A DNA stretch of 64,000 bases from the NCBI GenBank assembly GCA_037893225.1, contig JAZGUH010000113.1:868001-932000 (forward strand), given 5' to 3'. Position numbers and translations under genes: made by a program. The DNA comes from Hippasteria phrygiana. Taxonomy: Eukaryota > Echinodermata > Asteroidea > Valvatida > Goniasteridae. Shown in pieces: positions 26,501 to 41,500 of this stretch; position 1 is the first letter of the stretch; each line of letters starts with the position of its first letter. The notes under the pieces are model-generated. The model ran no database searches. It saw nothing but the letters and a program-made list of their open reading frames with translations, and was not told where the DNA came from.

Positions 26501-29500
26501 AAAGCGTGCGGTCCGGGCCCTGGGAAAATTTTGAAATGTAGATGCTCTGTGGTGCAATCTAAGCCTTTCTGAGCAACAATATTTGCAAGATTTGTTATAT
26601 TAAATTGAATTTTATTTTTCAGAATATTATGTCTCATTTCAACATCATTATTGATTTGCTACCATTTGTAATAAATAATCTAGTGTTATCCTTGCATGAA
26701 CAGCAGAAACATTTTTTCTTTTTCTTAATCTAAAGCACATCCCTTCGGTGGAAAGCATGATTGGTCTTGGTATTTCGCTCATATTTTGTTCCAACTTTTT
26801 TCAAACCTTTGTCAAGGTCTCTTATGGCCGACAAATCTCAACGCTGCAATACTGCCTTGCTACAAGCTATGTTGGAACAAGCGATCAAGCACGTTGCAAC
26901 GTCGAGTAGAGTAGAATTGCATGCACGTTAATCCATAACACACATCAAATGCGAAAGATTACCTTTAGTCTAGACATTAAATCTCACATCCTCGAACCAG
27001 GGGGCTGGCTATATAAAATGGCGCTCGAATCCAGCAAGGTGTACCAATATTATACACGTATAAGATAAGGTTGTTCGATATCCATTCATTTTAAAACCGA
27101 AATATCGGCCAAAAATATCGCAATATTCGATATCATCGTGATGACGTCACTTTTTCCTTTACGGAAGAACGGAGGAATTAAAAAAAAATACATCATGGAA
27201 GTCACCACAACATCGTGAGATCAGGGCCACCAGGATCGGGGCCACCGGGATCCTGCACGCCGAGATTGAGCTCAGATCAGCCGGATCGGGGCCATACCCC
27301 AGGTTTCACAGTCTTGTCAAGACGAAGTTCGCTACGCTCCAGCTGCGTGTACGTACATTGTACATTGCGAATAAGACGGTGGCATTCAGTGCGGTTGTTT
27401 GCACTTGACCAAGACAAGACCATTCCTCAATGGTTTGTACGTACATGTACGTACATGTACGTTAGTAAATTTCAGCACGTAAAACCCGATATGAATAATT
27501 AATGAGCATATTCTACCCCCTGATTTTCTCAACGGATTCACATGATTCACGTTGGTGGACTTTTGACAGCGAAAACAAAAAAAAACCAGGAATTCCGCGG
27601 GAAAAAATGGGAAAATCACATCCCTGTTACGAGCAGATTTTATCCTTTCCAATGGTAATGGTGTGGTATTTTTTGATAATGGCAAAGTCAGATTCAGGAA
27701 TAACAGTGCATCTCTAAAGTCCTCACACTTGGAATGTTCCAACAGGGAACATTTATTCTTTCCACTTGGAGCAGACTGGGAACGGCTTTCTATTCACATC
27801 CTCGCTTACATAGGAATGGCCTGTTCTGTGTGGAAACACCCTAAAAACAGGGCGTGTTCCTAACAGGAACACACTGTTTCAAGAAAGAAAAGTTCGAAAT
27901 GGAACGGCAATGTTCCTACTTGAGACAGTCTCTAAACAGCAGGGCAATTTCGGGCTTTTTGAGGACCAAAGGGTCACAAAGTGATAAGTTTTACCTTAGG
28001 ATCCTTGACCCCCTTGACAATATCTGCCATCGGTGTAGCTAGGTCATTGTTATTGGCCTCATCCTCCCTCTTCTCGCTGCCGTCTGTATCAGTCATCGTC
28101 CGGCCAGGCAGTGGTGGGAATGAAGCAAGGTCTATCTGTGGTGACGGTGCCTTGGGCTGTTCCTTTGGTGTTGGTGTGGGTGGCTCCTTGTCTCGCGAGT
28201 CCCGGGAGTCCCGGGAGTCCCGGGAATTCCGGCGATTTTGGATTTCATCCTCCCTTCTTCTGGGCCGCCTGTCGCGATAGTTGGTGCCTACACGGGGACT
28301 GCAACCATTCCAAAGATTTGATCAAATTATGATATTTTGAAACAAATTACGATTCCTCAGTTGTATTTACGTTTTCCAGTAACTGAACAGTAATTACCAC
28401 AAATGTGCATTTATGCTTACACAGTAAGTATACTTTTCCACACTAAGCACTGCACTGCAAAATTCTGTAAGCAGCCAATTGTTAGCACAGCAGCATCTAC
28501 ACATCTCGGTATGGCAAACACCAAATATCAATACAATCTACATAACTGCGCTGAAGAAAATCATGCAACAATTTAATCTAGAGAGTGTAGAGGCATTAAA
28601 TTGTCGCCAACACCTCAAAGTAGCCCTCTGTGTATTAAATATGTATTTTTAAAATTCATTTCTTCCCAATCATTTGGGAGTTTTTTGTGTATATCTACAT
28701 CTTTGCCAAGTTACAAGGCTTGGCATGCCTTAATTAGCCAATTAGACTAATTAGTAACGACAACTTTCCCTGCTACCTTCCATTTCCTGGTTTCACTCAA
28801 GTAACACTCCAGTCATTTTCTCATAGTAAACTGCAGACACATTTGAAAGGGCAATGTAAAAAGCGGTTACGCAAAGTACCACACAACTTGAGTGTTATTC
28901 CCTAAAATCCGTGTCACCAGCTTTTTTCAACAGTGCGCAAGTGCCACAATTATCCTCGCACATTCTGGACTTAATTACTGTAATTATTATACTAGGTAAT
29001 CTTAAAACACAACAGCTGGTACAGATAATAAATTGAATTTTTTGAAAGGAACACTAAATGTCACGAGGTGTATGTTCGAAAATACATGCACAGGCAGCAA
29101 ATGATTTGATCCCATAAGCCACATACCCTCTGGAATTCTGTTGCAAGGAGCCTGAACTACTCATTACAGGTTCTTCCTGGTAACGACTTCTTGGTGCAGT
29201 TGAGGTGGAGGGTGCAGGCAGAGCAGACATGGGTGGTATGTCTCTCCTCCGTCCATACCCCATTTCCCTATCCCGCTCTCTCTCCTTGTCATCTCGTCTG
29301 TCTCGATCATCCCGTCTGTCCAGGCCAACATCTCTGTCCCGTAGTGACTCGAACACCCCTCTCGGGCTTATTACCTGTAGCCCATTGGGTGTGGTTCGTC
29401 GCTCCGAGTGTGACCGGTGGATGGAGTTTTCTTGGAACACTGAATTACTTACACGGTCCGTGGTCCTCAGCTCGGGCGTGCTGGATGTCCGTGAATGACT

Positions 29501-32500
29501 CTTTTGATGCGGTCTGCATTTTTAATCAGAGTGAGATCTAATTATCGAGTCGTGTTAAATTCATAACTGCACATATCAAACTTTTGCACAGCACATACAC
29601 CTGTATGTCAATCATCAGTTTTTGTCATCAACACTACAGACCAATCCTCATAAGTGTGACGTCATTCAAGTTTAAACCACACCTATTTAACACCTACTTA
29701 ACTGAATCCAATGCAAATGCATTTTTGTAAGAAATTGGAAAGCATATTGACCTACTTTTCAACATTATTCACTTCAATGGCTAATATTGTTTCTCACATT
29801 TATTTCTTTAATTTGCTTTTGATGAGGGTAAAAACCAAGGAAAAAAGGTTCACAATTTATGTTTTTACACAGTAAATTGAAGTAACAAAATGAATCAATT
29901 TGCATTATACAATTTCTCACGAAGACGATAGGGCAGTGCAAAATATTCCCAACTAAAATATTAGATCGTGCATCAAATCCCCAAATAGTTTTTCTCTGAT
30001 TCCAATATTTAAAAAAGGTAGGTGGCGTACTAAAATATTCGAAAATGCAAAGCCCTGTAGACAAATCCAGAGAGAACGAACGATCTTGCTCTTTCATGTC
30101 TTGGAGACTGTAATTTCACTGACCTGAGATGGTCGAGAGCCAAGTTTGTAAAAACTAACTTACATCATTTCTGTAACTCAAATATCCCTATACATTATCA
30201 CAATTGTTCATATCATTTTGCAAATCAATTCCGCGACAAAGGCCTGTGGCTGCATGGAACACAATTGAAATACACAGTGTATGTATGGTGCTGCATGATC
30301 ACGTGTCGGCAGGGTAGGACAATAAGAGCAGCGCCCGTTTACAACATCTCTAGTCTGACTAGAAAGCTCACAGTAATCAATGTTTACACTGCAATGATTT
30401 CATTCATTTCAAGCAGAAATTCACAACTTTTATATTTTGCACTGAGTGATTGGTAACAATTTACGGCTCAGTCCTAAAAGTCCTCACTGAAAAAATTGTA
30501 CTTGTGGCCAAACCCGTTATCAAATCTGACGGGGAAAAAAGGGTAGAATTTAAGTATTTTGCTTAAAGAAAATATTTGTATTAATAGACCAGCATAAAGG
30601 AATACAGGGCTTGAAATGAACGACGGCCACGACGGCCAGTGCCGTCGTTGCCTTCTTACTGGCCGCGGTGCCCCACACAAAATCTCCGTCTTCACGGCCA
30701 GTTTTGCCTTGCCCCAAATTTACCTTGGCCGTCGTGCCCTTTTTGCAAAAACACAGCCACTAGTACAAGTACAATCCTTCATATCATTTGTTTTTTCGAT
30801 GTCATGCCAGCCCTTCATAAAATCTCGCTGCACAACACGTTGGCGATCGCGCGTACAGTATAGTACAGAATCACAGTACATGCACGTCGCACACAAACTA
30901 TTAATCTGGTCCAGTTTCGGAGTGTGCCGATACTTCAAGCATCAACACCCCCACCGCAAGATTAAATGTGTGTATTCGTACGTACACACAAAGCAGCAGG
31001 AGTATGTACATGTACGGCAACGTTTACGTGCAGTCAACTGACTTTCTTTTTCTCAGTACTTGCACGTGTGCGCCTCACAATACGCATCGATGTTCGTGTA
31101 CGAGGAAACGCGCTCTTGTAGGCGGCGCTATGAAGCACGCCTTCGGCGCGCTACATACGTACAGTAACTTCATGAACTTTGGTCACAACACGCGGTGTTC
31201 CGATTGTCAAACGTTTCGATGAATAATTCGGCCCAAAAAATCGATAGAGAAAGAAGATTTCTGCACGTTAATTCACAGAACTTGATCTATTTTGTCTGTG
31301 TATGCATTTTCCGTGTTCATGAATTTATTTCGAGGTTGTACCGCTTGTACACCGCAGCGTGTTTCCCCGACATTTTCTGCCGCAACACGAGGTTTATCGC
31401 CCGCCACACAAAGTGCATCACGCACGCATTACCACCGTACGATAAACCATGGAGAAATTTATTTCTCCATGGATAAACGGACAGTGTTGGCCAGTTTCCC
31501 ATCGTGGTTAGCGTTATGGTTATAAATTAGCGTTGTGCATAGTGATGTGTACGACCTAATTTCTCCATGATTTTTAAGAATTATCGACCGTAAATATTTT
31601 TGACATTAATTAAGGCAAGTTTTGATAATTTTGTTTGGCAATTTTTTGTTATAGCTTTCGTAGCGTAAACGGAAATAGTTTAGGCTGAAATTCACATATA
31701 ATTGAATACCCATGTGATCGGAAGCAGTATGTTTTTGGCCTCATAGTCTTACTCTTACTCTTAGTTAAATACGTTTTGAACGGAAAAAAATCAACAGTGC
31801 CGCACCCTCTGTGCCCTTTCTACAGATATAATTTGGCCTTGGTGCCCTACTTACTGGCCTTGGTGCCCTCCATAATTTTGCTTTATTCAAGGCCAAAGTG
31901 GCCTTGCCCTAAAAATTACCAAATTCAAGGCCTGGGAATACCCTTTTAGACTTATAAAGATTGAGTGTTCTTTCTCAATCTCACCATTCAAAATGTTTCC
32001 CAACATGCGAGGATGCTATTGCTGTAATGTCAATCCAGGTATTCACTATACAGTTTAGTTACAGTACAAAAAGAAGTTGACTTATTGTAGCAGTTTGTTC
32101 GTTGGAATTGTTTACTGACAAGTTACTAAGCACTCAAGGAAAGCAGAAACACAAACACTCAGAAAATTGACCCCTGGAAAAGTAAACAAAAATTCTACTT
32201 TCACATGCAAATCAACTATGATACTGAAGCTTTCCTTTGTGTGACATCACCCCGGTACTCAAGAATATGAATAAAATCCAAGAGATTGCTACAAGAGGCA
32301 TAAAACGGCTTCAGAATGGCAAACCAGAGGTTGAAAGGATGACAAATTGAATTTAAAGATACAAGGTGTAAGTTTAAATATTGAACATTCCATTTAGGCT
32401 GTCCCAAATATACCGAATATTCAAATATTTGATTGTCAACCGAATATTCGAATACCTTTTTGTCGGTTTGAATATTTGAAAAAAATATACGCACATATAG

Positions 32501-35500
32501 ATATGACATGCTATTTTAATAGAAAAATTACGGTACTTAACGTGTCAAATGTCACATTTTTGTCAATGGTACCTTTTTGTGGATAGAGGTTTATTGTTCC
32601 CGTCCGTAAAACAATTGACAAAACACAAGCTTGAATTTGTTTTCTTGTTATCAGAACATTATACGTACCCTTAATGATCTTGACAACAGGCACATGCAAC
32701 AAAAATGTCCATCGAGCGGTCCATAATATCGATCACCGCACGTAAAACACTGGCATGCTTTGCGTGCAACTTTTTACCGCTGCAGCATGCAATTGCAGAT
32801 GAAGCATGAAAAACTTGATTGACGAGAATCAAATATTCCATCAAACCCAGTTTCAAATAATTGAATGCTAAATTATTCCCCCCCCCCCCAAAAAAAACCT
32901 AATTTCATTTGACCTTTAAATATTTCTTTCAAGCTCATAATCTGGCCCACGAGTATTTGCCAAAAATCATTAGACTGCTGTAAGGACCTTTTAGTACTGA
33001 ACCAACCAGCAAATTGTTGAGTACTGCGATGTGGGACATGAGTTTTTACGACCTAAAGCATGCATGGCACCCTCGGTTTCGCATCAGGCACCATGCATTT
33101 CAGGTGTTCAAAAAAGGCTATGCCAATAGCTTTTTGCCTCATTCTGTGTATGAAATTCTTTGCCTGATGCATGTTTCCATTCATCTTACAATTCTTTCCT
33201 GCTTCAAGAGGAATCTTAATTCCTAACTCTTGCATCTTTGATTATTTTTCTTTTTCTACCTCTGTACAACGAGTAGCTTGCAACCTTTTTCCGGGCGAAC
33301 TTGCATAAAAAAGGCAATTAATAATACCATAGCAATTAATAATTGTTAAATGTACAACTGAAACCATGGCCTTACCTAGAACGAGGTCCCTGATATGCAT
33401 GTTGACGATTGACGTTAATCGCCTGGAACTTGTTCTGTGGAGGTGGAGGGGGTGGTGGAGGGGGAAAGGCACCAGGAGAGAAGGCCTGAGGCTGTTGCTG
33501 CAATGTAAGCACAATATCAAAGGTGACAACAGATAAAGGCATAGTTTTGTGGGGAGATGGATATTTGATGCAATAATTCGACCTTTAAGTAATGTCTTTT
33601 TATGTTTTGCTGGCCGTTACATAAAGTCAACGGGGTGCGCGCATTGATTTCACTCCGGTATATCTATGCATAGCTCATGCACAGGTCCCGTTCAACACAG
33701 TCTGTTGTCGGTCTGACCAGCTCAAGAAAATTACTCATTTGCCAACTTGTAACCTTGCTGGTAGGAATTGCACACGCTTTTGAGGCAATGGGATAAACCA
33801 CAGTCTGGTGAGTGTGACTAACATTCTATGGCCAACTTTTCACAAATAAAACAATGTTTTGGATTGCCCCTAATGTTAAATTGTTTGGGCATGTGTGAGA
33901 GTGTTAGTACATACAGTCTAGCACCGTAATTGTGGGGACATACACTGGTCGTGCGATAGACGTCGTGGGGACCAAAATCGTTATGGGGACAGCGAAATGT
34001 CCCCATAAGTCGGTCCTAATTTGCCTAACAAATAAAAATGCCCCTACTATGCAGTCGATGCCTACCCATACACATGCATGGATTGGAGCGCATTGCACAG
34101 TTCACGTACATTGTACTGTGCATGCATTACTTTGGCTTCGCATTGTCAGTTGATGCCATGTGCATGACCTTTGACATGCATATGATACTCCGGCTGTTTA
34201 GCCTCAGGTACAGCCGCTGTATCTTGTTTTGATGGTTATAATACATGTAGTACATGCAATAGTAATACGGTTTGTAATAAATTATGTCAAGAAATAATTG
34301 ATTGTCATGACATCCTACTGCTGTATCATTATTATGTGGATTTAATTCTCTCTGTTGATGTAGAATTGACCTGTTGTCTCAGCTAGGTGACGCAAGCAAA
34401 TTGTCAGTGACCTTTGAGAGATACAGTTGGGTATGTATGTATGACTCATTGTCACCTCCATAAATGTTATAGGTGTACTATTACTATTTGGTTGTATTAA
34501 TCATTACTATTTATTATGATTCTGTGTTCAATTCTTTGCAGTGGTTTTCTTTTGGGCTTAAAATGAAGGATGGTCAAGTCGGTTCTCTCACTGTGTGATT
34601 GTTCAATTTGCCGGGTCCTGGGGAATCAGTCCCCCAACATCCGTCCGCACCCACGCAAAGACGACCCCCCGTAGTGCACTCCCTCGCATGTTGCTAGTTT
34701 TATTAACCCAAACCTTCACAAATCCTCCAAAATCCTCTTTGCCAAAAGGAGGAATTTGGAGGATTGAGGGTCTTTGGAAGTTGAAGCATTGGAGGATTTT
34801 GCAGGATTGAGGGCATAAGAGGATCTTGCCTCTGGAAGAAAATGGAGGATCCAGGTCATCAGGCCCAATCTGATGCTGGTTGATTTTGGAGGATTGAGGT
34901 TACTGGGTTGTTTAAGAAAACCCCTGGAGGATTTTGGAGGATTCATGCATTGGTCCCCATTAGAGGATGTTGGAGGATTCAGGTTACTTGGAGGAAAATG
35001 GTGGAGGGAGTTAGGGTTAAATACATGCAAAATAGGGCCCAATTCTTGACACTGCTTAACAATTACCAGAAAACTTGTGCTTACTACTAAAAACAAAAGA
35101 TCCTAACACTTGTGTGCCTGGCAACTTACAGTTCCGAGTCATATTTTAAGCAGATTTTGCTTCTGAAGTTAGCAAGTGCTTTACCATGCTTACTGCTTAC
35201 AATTAAAGAATGTGTCCTGAATTGTAAAATTTTATGCACGTGACTATGTAACAGGGACACAAAAAAGGTCACTTTTGGACCCCAAATTTATGGAATGACC
35301 CACATGCACACTGACTGCCATGTTTAAATGTATTGACAGAAACCAGGTACTACTTTCAACAAGAGGGCATACTTCAGTTCATGTTGACGGAATGCCACAG
35401 GTCTTTTGTTACAATGCTCAGATCAACCTCAGTCAAAATGTGCCCCCCACTGATGAATATTGTTGCATGGTTACAATCAATTCCACACAGTTTACTATTC

Positions 35501-38500
35501 TCCAACAATGTGCAAAGCAAACTCACCATTGGTGGTGGCTCGAAGTAAGACGGGCTGGTCATGCCCCACTGCTGAGTCTGTCCAACACCAGAGTAAAACG
35601 TGAACTGCTGTTGCTGTGGTTGACTTTGTTGCTGCTGCTGCGAGGACTGTTGCTGCTGTTGTGGTTGACTGATACTATTCACATGTTGTGATGGAGGATA
35701 CTGGAACTGTTGAGTAAACATCTGCTGACCTGTGCTGGTGTACCCATTGACAGGGGCTGGCTTAGGGGAGAAGTTTATTCTCTGAAGGGGTTTAGCCTTT
35801 ATTCTTGCCTGTGGTAGAAGGGAACACATCCAGTTATTAATATTTCATGTAATACCCACGCTTTATACTTGTATCTTGGACCACGAGTGGTGTTGAATCT
35901 AGCGATGATTTAATATTAAATAATTTTTCATACTGTCTTTTTTTAATATCTGAACCTTCTAAACGACATTTTTTTCTGGAGACTGGACGACTGGTAATGA
36001 CTGTAGCTGTGAAAACATCTCAATGGGGAATGTCTTATGACAGATAAAATGTAACATAATTAATGTTCAACTTCAAAGGTCCCAGTGTCCCTGAAATAAT
36101 TGAAATCAGTTATAAGCACAAAGCCAAGATCGTAACCATGTCTATAAGGCGGTTACACTGCATGACCTATTTTTTTTCTTGTGCTGGATATTTTTGACAG
36201 CGCTATCCCTTCATAGAAGAACCGGCCCAGTAAATCGCTTTGGACAAGGCTTTACCCTTTACCAAGAAGATGGTGGCAAGTTCCATGCAGTCGCCCAATC
36301 ACAGGCTAATACGAACATTGTGACATCTGGCCCGCCCCGAACAACCAATAAGTCCACATAAAGATGGGCTAACAATTAAGCCGTAGTAGACCAATCGGGC
36401 AGTTCAGTGAATCCACCTAGCACATGTGCCGTCCAATCAGCACACGACACTCGCTCCCTGTGCACAGTGCACATCCGGCTCTGTTGGGGCTCCTTCGAAA
36501 TACCAATGCTGTTGCACGACATCGTAACTCGTAAGTAGGCCTAGTCGTATAAACACTGCAGGATTAATACCTCTACGGATCGATGTCAAGCTTCAGGTAT
36601 TTTTTTAAACATCTGATTTTACACTGCATTCAATTTCAATTTTCTCGGAAGTCTATTGACGCAGAATCAAGTCAGATCTACGGCCAGCTTGCTGTATCCA
36701 CATGTTGGCAAATTTTACCCACGTGAACAAAATAAATAGAGCCTTTGACTATACTTCTATTCTCCCGGTGTTGCAACCTGCCAGAAAATACACTTCCAAG
36801 GCAGCCAAGTGTCATCAGTGCACAACAAATCTCATCATCCTCAAACGCACTGCCTCCGTTGTGCCGAAATCGATGTAGCCCATATTCGTGCATAGCGCAA
36901 AGGTCATTGCATCACATTCTACGAGGGCCGCGTGGAACCATATTTAGTTACTAATTAATTACTTCACATACGGAGAAAGGTGGTGCACGAATATTCATTA
37001 CGGGCGAATATAGCCGATGGGACGATACGCACGTGTAGAAAGTAAATCTTTCTTTAGCAGCCGCACACTACATTTACCTTTTTTCTAACAAGCTCCTGTT
37101 TTCATAGGACATTACTACATTGGACGGCATAGTGTTTTTTTCTTTTTCCGAACGGTCCACTTTCGGGTACCCGGGAACCGAACCAGTGCGGCGTTCGGGT
37201 ACCCAGATTAAAAATTACCCGTGAATGCACAGGCATAAAGACCACACTATCATTTCATTGCAAGTGGGTCTCATTTTCCACTTCATACGACCCCCATCAC
37301 GTGATACTTTATATGTAGGGATATAGGGCGAAGTTGTAAACAGGGCTACTGCATCTGCATGCTCACATGTCGGCAAGGAACGCGGTTTGATTGATTATGT
37401 GACTATAATAATAATAACAATAATTGATTATGTGACTGACATTATCTTGTAAAATATTCAGACATGTGAGTCAGCAAAAGATCGGAAGTACAGGAAAATA
37501 TTCAAAATATTCCTGTAAATTTTGTCGCTATGAATTTTGTAACGTTTCAACTTTTTAAGCTACCCCCTGTACTTCAAAAAGTTTAGAGCGCATGTCGACA
37601 TCAACAGTTTTGAGGATTCGTACGCGCATGCGTAGTAGCCCACCCTCTTTTGGCATGTACTAGCTTGTACTTCGTGGGCGATCAGGAATGATAGTGGGAA
37701 ATTCCTTCAGAAAACCTCCACTTATTAAATTCTCCCCTCCTCCAACAGATAGGTCTCTTGAGCTGATTAAACAGTTTCACAGAAAGAAAAAGAGTAAAAA
37801 TGCTGTAATTAGTTCTGAAATAATATAAATCAAAATCTTTGGTTCTTACGTAGTGGTGACCTTTTAAAACTTTTTCTGAACATTGAATTTGACTGCTTTA
37901 CAAGTTGGCACATTGACTGCTTACCATGATAGGTTTGCCTTGGAAGATGCCAACCTCCTCACGAATGTATCTGTATGCCTTCTGGGCATCTGTGTCCGAC
38001 TCAAACGTGATGTACCAGTTGCTGTTGTGGGCAAACTCACAGCTGACAAACTTGGGGCAGTTTGCACCGGTGAAAAGCGCTTTCACATCCTACGAACAAG
38101 AGATTATGGACGAGTTAGCAACTCATTCTATTTCAAATTACAAGTACAAATTATTGAGGCAGGCCCAATGGATGGATTTTAAATGGTAACAGTTCATGTT
38201 ACACCCTCATGTATCACCTTCCTTAAACATGCACATCTCCATGCCCTTCCTAAGTGTAAGAGACATCAAGTATCTAGGTGATCAATGGCTTATTTTCGTT
38301 AAAATATATCCTCTCCTTCTGAGGTCTGTTAAAACATTCCTTTTCTCAAAAAGAAAGATGAAACTGACAGTCCACAATGAATCAATTCAACAGTCTTGAA
38401 ATTTGATAGACATGCTTTAGAGTTTCACCCCCATTAAATAGCAATCCTACATTATCTAATGCCACACACAGTACAATCTGGTAAGTGCTGCAAGTATGTG

Positions 38501-41500
38501 GTTTAACTAGATACCACAGTCAGCATGGTTCACTGACAAAAACTGTCAGATGGAAATACCAATAGAAGGTGTGATTAGTGTCCATTCACCAGAGTTGTAT
38601 TCGAGTCCCTGCAAGTCCTTTCACAAGTCCCTGCAAGTCCATCACAAGTCCTCCATTCCTAATCCCAATCACAAGCTATTCAAATGAGCTGGACAAAGGC
38701 ATTCCTTTGTCATTGTTCATCTATTTACTTGTGACTGGCTTCATGAAAGGACTTCTGACTGGGCTTGCAAAAGGACTTGTGAAAGGACTTGCAGGGACTC
38801 GAATACAACTCTGCATTTGCATATGTAGTCTATTGCTTACCCTGCAAGCATGAGTGCAACACAAACAAATGTACTGCGTCTACGACCCGAATGCCACACA
38901 GCCAAAAGGACACAGATGCACTACATTTTTCTGTTTGATTTTAAACTAATGATAGAAAGAGGCATTATGCCAAAAGCACTTGCATCAGGACAGTACACAT
39001 GTACCTAAATAGTGTAAAAAACAAAAAATCATCTTTGTCAATAAAAGTGTTTTAGTTTTAACGTGCATTCGGAATAAAGCGAATGCAATTAATATTCTAT
39101 TCGTCTGTTTAGGCAAACGCAAACAATTAGCTTTTTGTACTGCAATACTGAAATGAGAAGCCTGCAAAATACAACAAAATCCAACAGGTGTATTTAGCTT
39201 CCAGCATGCTAAACGCAACGAAATCCGACACACCAAGTAGTTTATGTTGACTGCTAAATCCAACAATGTTTTTAGCAATGTCGGATTTCATTGGATTTAG
39301 CAGGGCTAGGGTCAAATATGGGATAATATTCGACTGTCAGAGCCATGAATTGACCAATCAGGATCAAGGATTCAAGTTTGCTTGAAGATAATATTGAAAT
39401 ATATGTAGTTGACTAGTTTGTAAATTATTGGATGCAACAAGATTCGGTTCAAAACACGAAACGCAGATAAGTTAACAAACCTCCAGTGGTGTTGCCTGTG
39501 AGACCTCTCGTAGGATGACAGTACATCTCTTGTGGTTCGGACGGACCATCTCTCCTTTGTCATCTACTTTGACACAAGATGATTCTGCAACAGCAAGCAA
39601 TCCATTAAAATATTTATGGCTTATTTGACAGAGAATGTGATCCAAAATTAGGTACCATTTTATGAAATGTCAAATACATAAAATGGATGATACTGCAAAT
39701 TTAAGTTTGTTTAATCTAAAGAAAATTGGATAACTAATAAGCCACTCCTCTAAAGTAACATTTGGAAATGGATTTTGACATGTGGGGGATGGATAAATAC
39801 CAATGGTAAATTAAGGTATACCAACACGACAGGATGTGGGAATACCCAATCAGACAAATGAGTTGGCATAAGGATGACCATTGACTACAACTGTGAAGAC
39901 GTCTAAGTCAAGGAATCCAGCATCGAGTCAAGTACAGATGTTCAAAGGCCAACATCAAGAATTTGTTTCAGCCACTCCAGCCCACCAAGATGGGTTCAAG
40001 GTTGAAAGACAGCATTGGGGTACCTGCTCAACATAAAAGTACAAGCTGGGGGTAAAGGTGGCACATGTAGCTCTCACCTTGATGGGCAGGCAGACCAGGG
40101 GAAGGAAGGGCAGGGGAGGGGGATATCAGGCCTTGAATTTTGAAATTTTTAGGGCAAGGCCACTTTGGCCTTGAATGAAGCAAAATTATGGAGGACACCA
40201 AGGCCAGTAGGAAGGACAACAAGGCCAAATAATATCTGCAGAATTAGAAAGGGCACGGAGGCTAAATGCATGAAAATATTGAAATGTATTTTTTTTCTTA
40301 CGCCCGGCAGTGTATACGTACCCGAAAAACAAATCCATTTTTTTTGCATTTACTGGCCGATTTCTGCAATTGGATTGTGCCAAATGGCACAAAAAAAACA
40401 ATGGCACAAAAAAACAGTGGCACCAGGCCGGATGACGCTATTCGCCGCTATTTGTGCAGTTTCAATCCATTGTTGGATTATTGTGTATGTTACGCTTGAC
40501 TGCACAAGCACATTGTGTCCGTTTCCCTTGGCTGCCAGAGCCGGTGCGACACCCTGGCGCCTCCTGTAAATAACCGTACTTAAGGGGTTAATCGATCTTT
40601 GCACAGCATTGTTGATTTTTCTCCCGTTCAGAACGTATTTAACCGAGAGGAAGACTTATTTATCATCGAAAACTTTAGACAATTGGAACGTGACGCGTGT
40701 TGTGACTATCGTTGATTGCCTCATACACGAACATCGATGCTTATTGTGCACAGCGCATGCAAGTCCTGAGAAAAAGAAAGTCAGTTGACATTGCAAGTAA
40801 GATCTGCCGTATTTACTTCTGTTGGTATGTGTGCATATGAACACAGACATAGTATAAGTACATGTACATGTATGTGGGGAATCGCCAAGCCAGATTCAGT
40901 TTGTGTGTACTGTACTGTTTACCCAGTATGATGTGATTCACATGCCTCCCGATTGCCGGCGTTTAGGTGATGTGCAGAGACAGATTTTAGGAACATCGAT
41001 TGGGCTGGCATGACATCGAAACATAAATATGTGTAAAAACAAATGAAATCAAGGATTGAAGTGCGGGCTGTAATAGGCTTATGGATGTTTTTGTAAAAAG
41101 GGCACGACGGCCAAGGTAAATATGGAGCAAGGCAAAACTGGCCGTGAAAACAGAATTTTTTGTGGGACACCTCGGCCATTAAGTAGGCAATGACGGCACT
41201 GGTCGCCGTCGCCGTCGTTCATTTCAAGCCCTGGGATATACTGCAGGTCCAAACTGGGAATTCATTTCCACTTTACCCCACAAAATGACGTCATTTCAGC
41301 ACCCTTAGCTTGACCTATTATAAAGCAGTTCTTACTGCTGCTCTTATTGAAAGTGTAGCTGCATGAGAGCAGGACTTACCTCTTAGCACCTGAACAATAA
41401 GCGGCATGTCCTTGGTTAATTTCTTGACAGCATTGAAGTTTGCTATCGTGGATATCGGCACATACTGATCTGCATCCATCTGGGATTGCAGGTATCTGTC

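Noticed and set aside
27075..27140. End of an ATATCG-rich hAT-like element
   Set aside because: No matching opposite end or duplication could be found nearby.
29191..29541. Plus-strand Leu/Ser-rich ORFs
   Set aside because: Antisense to the charged LARP4 exon. No similarity to a known protein.
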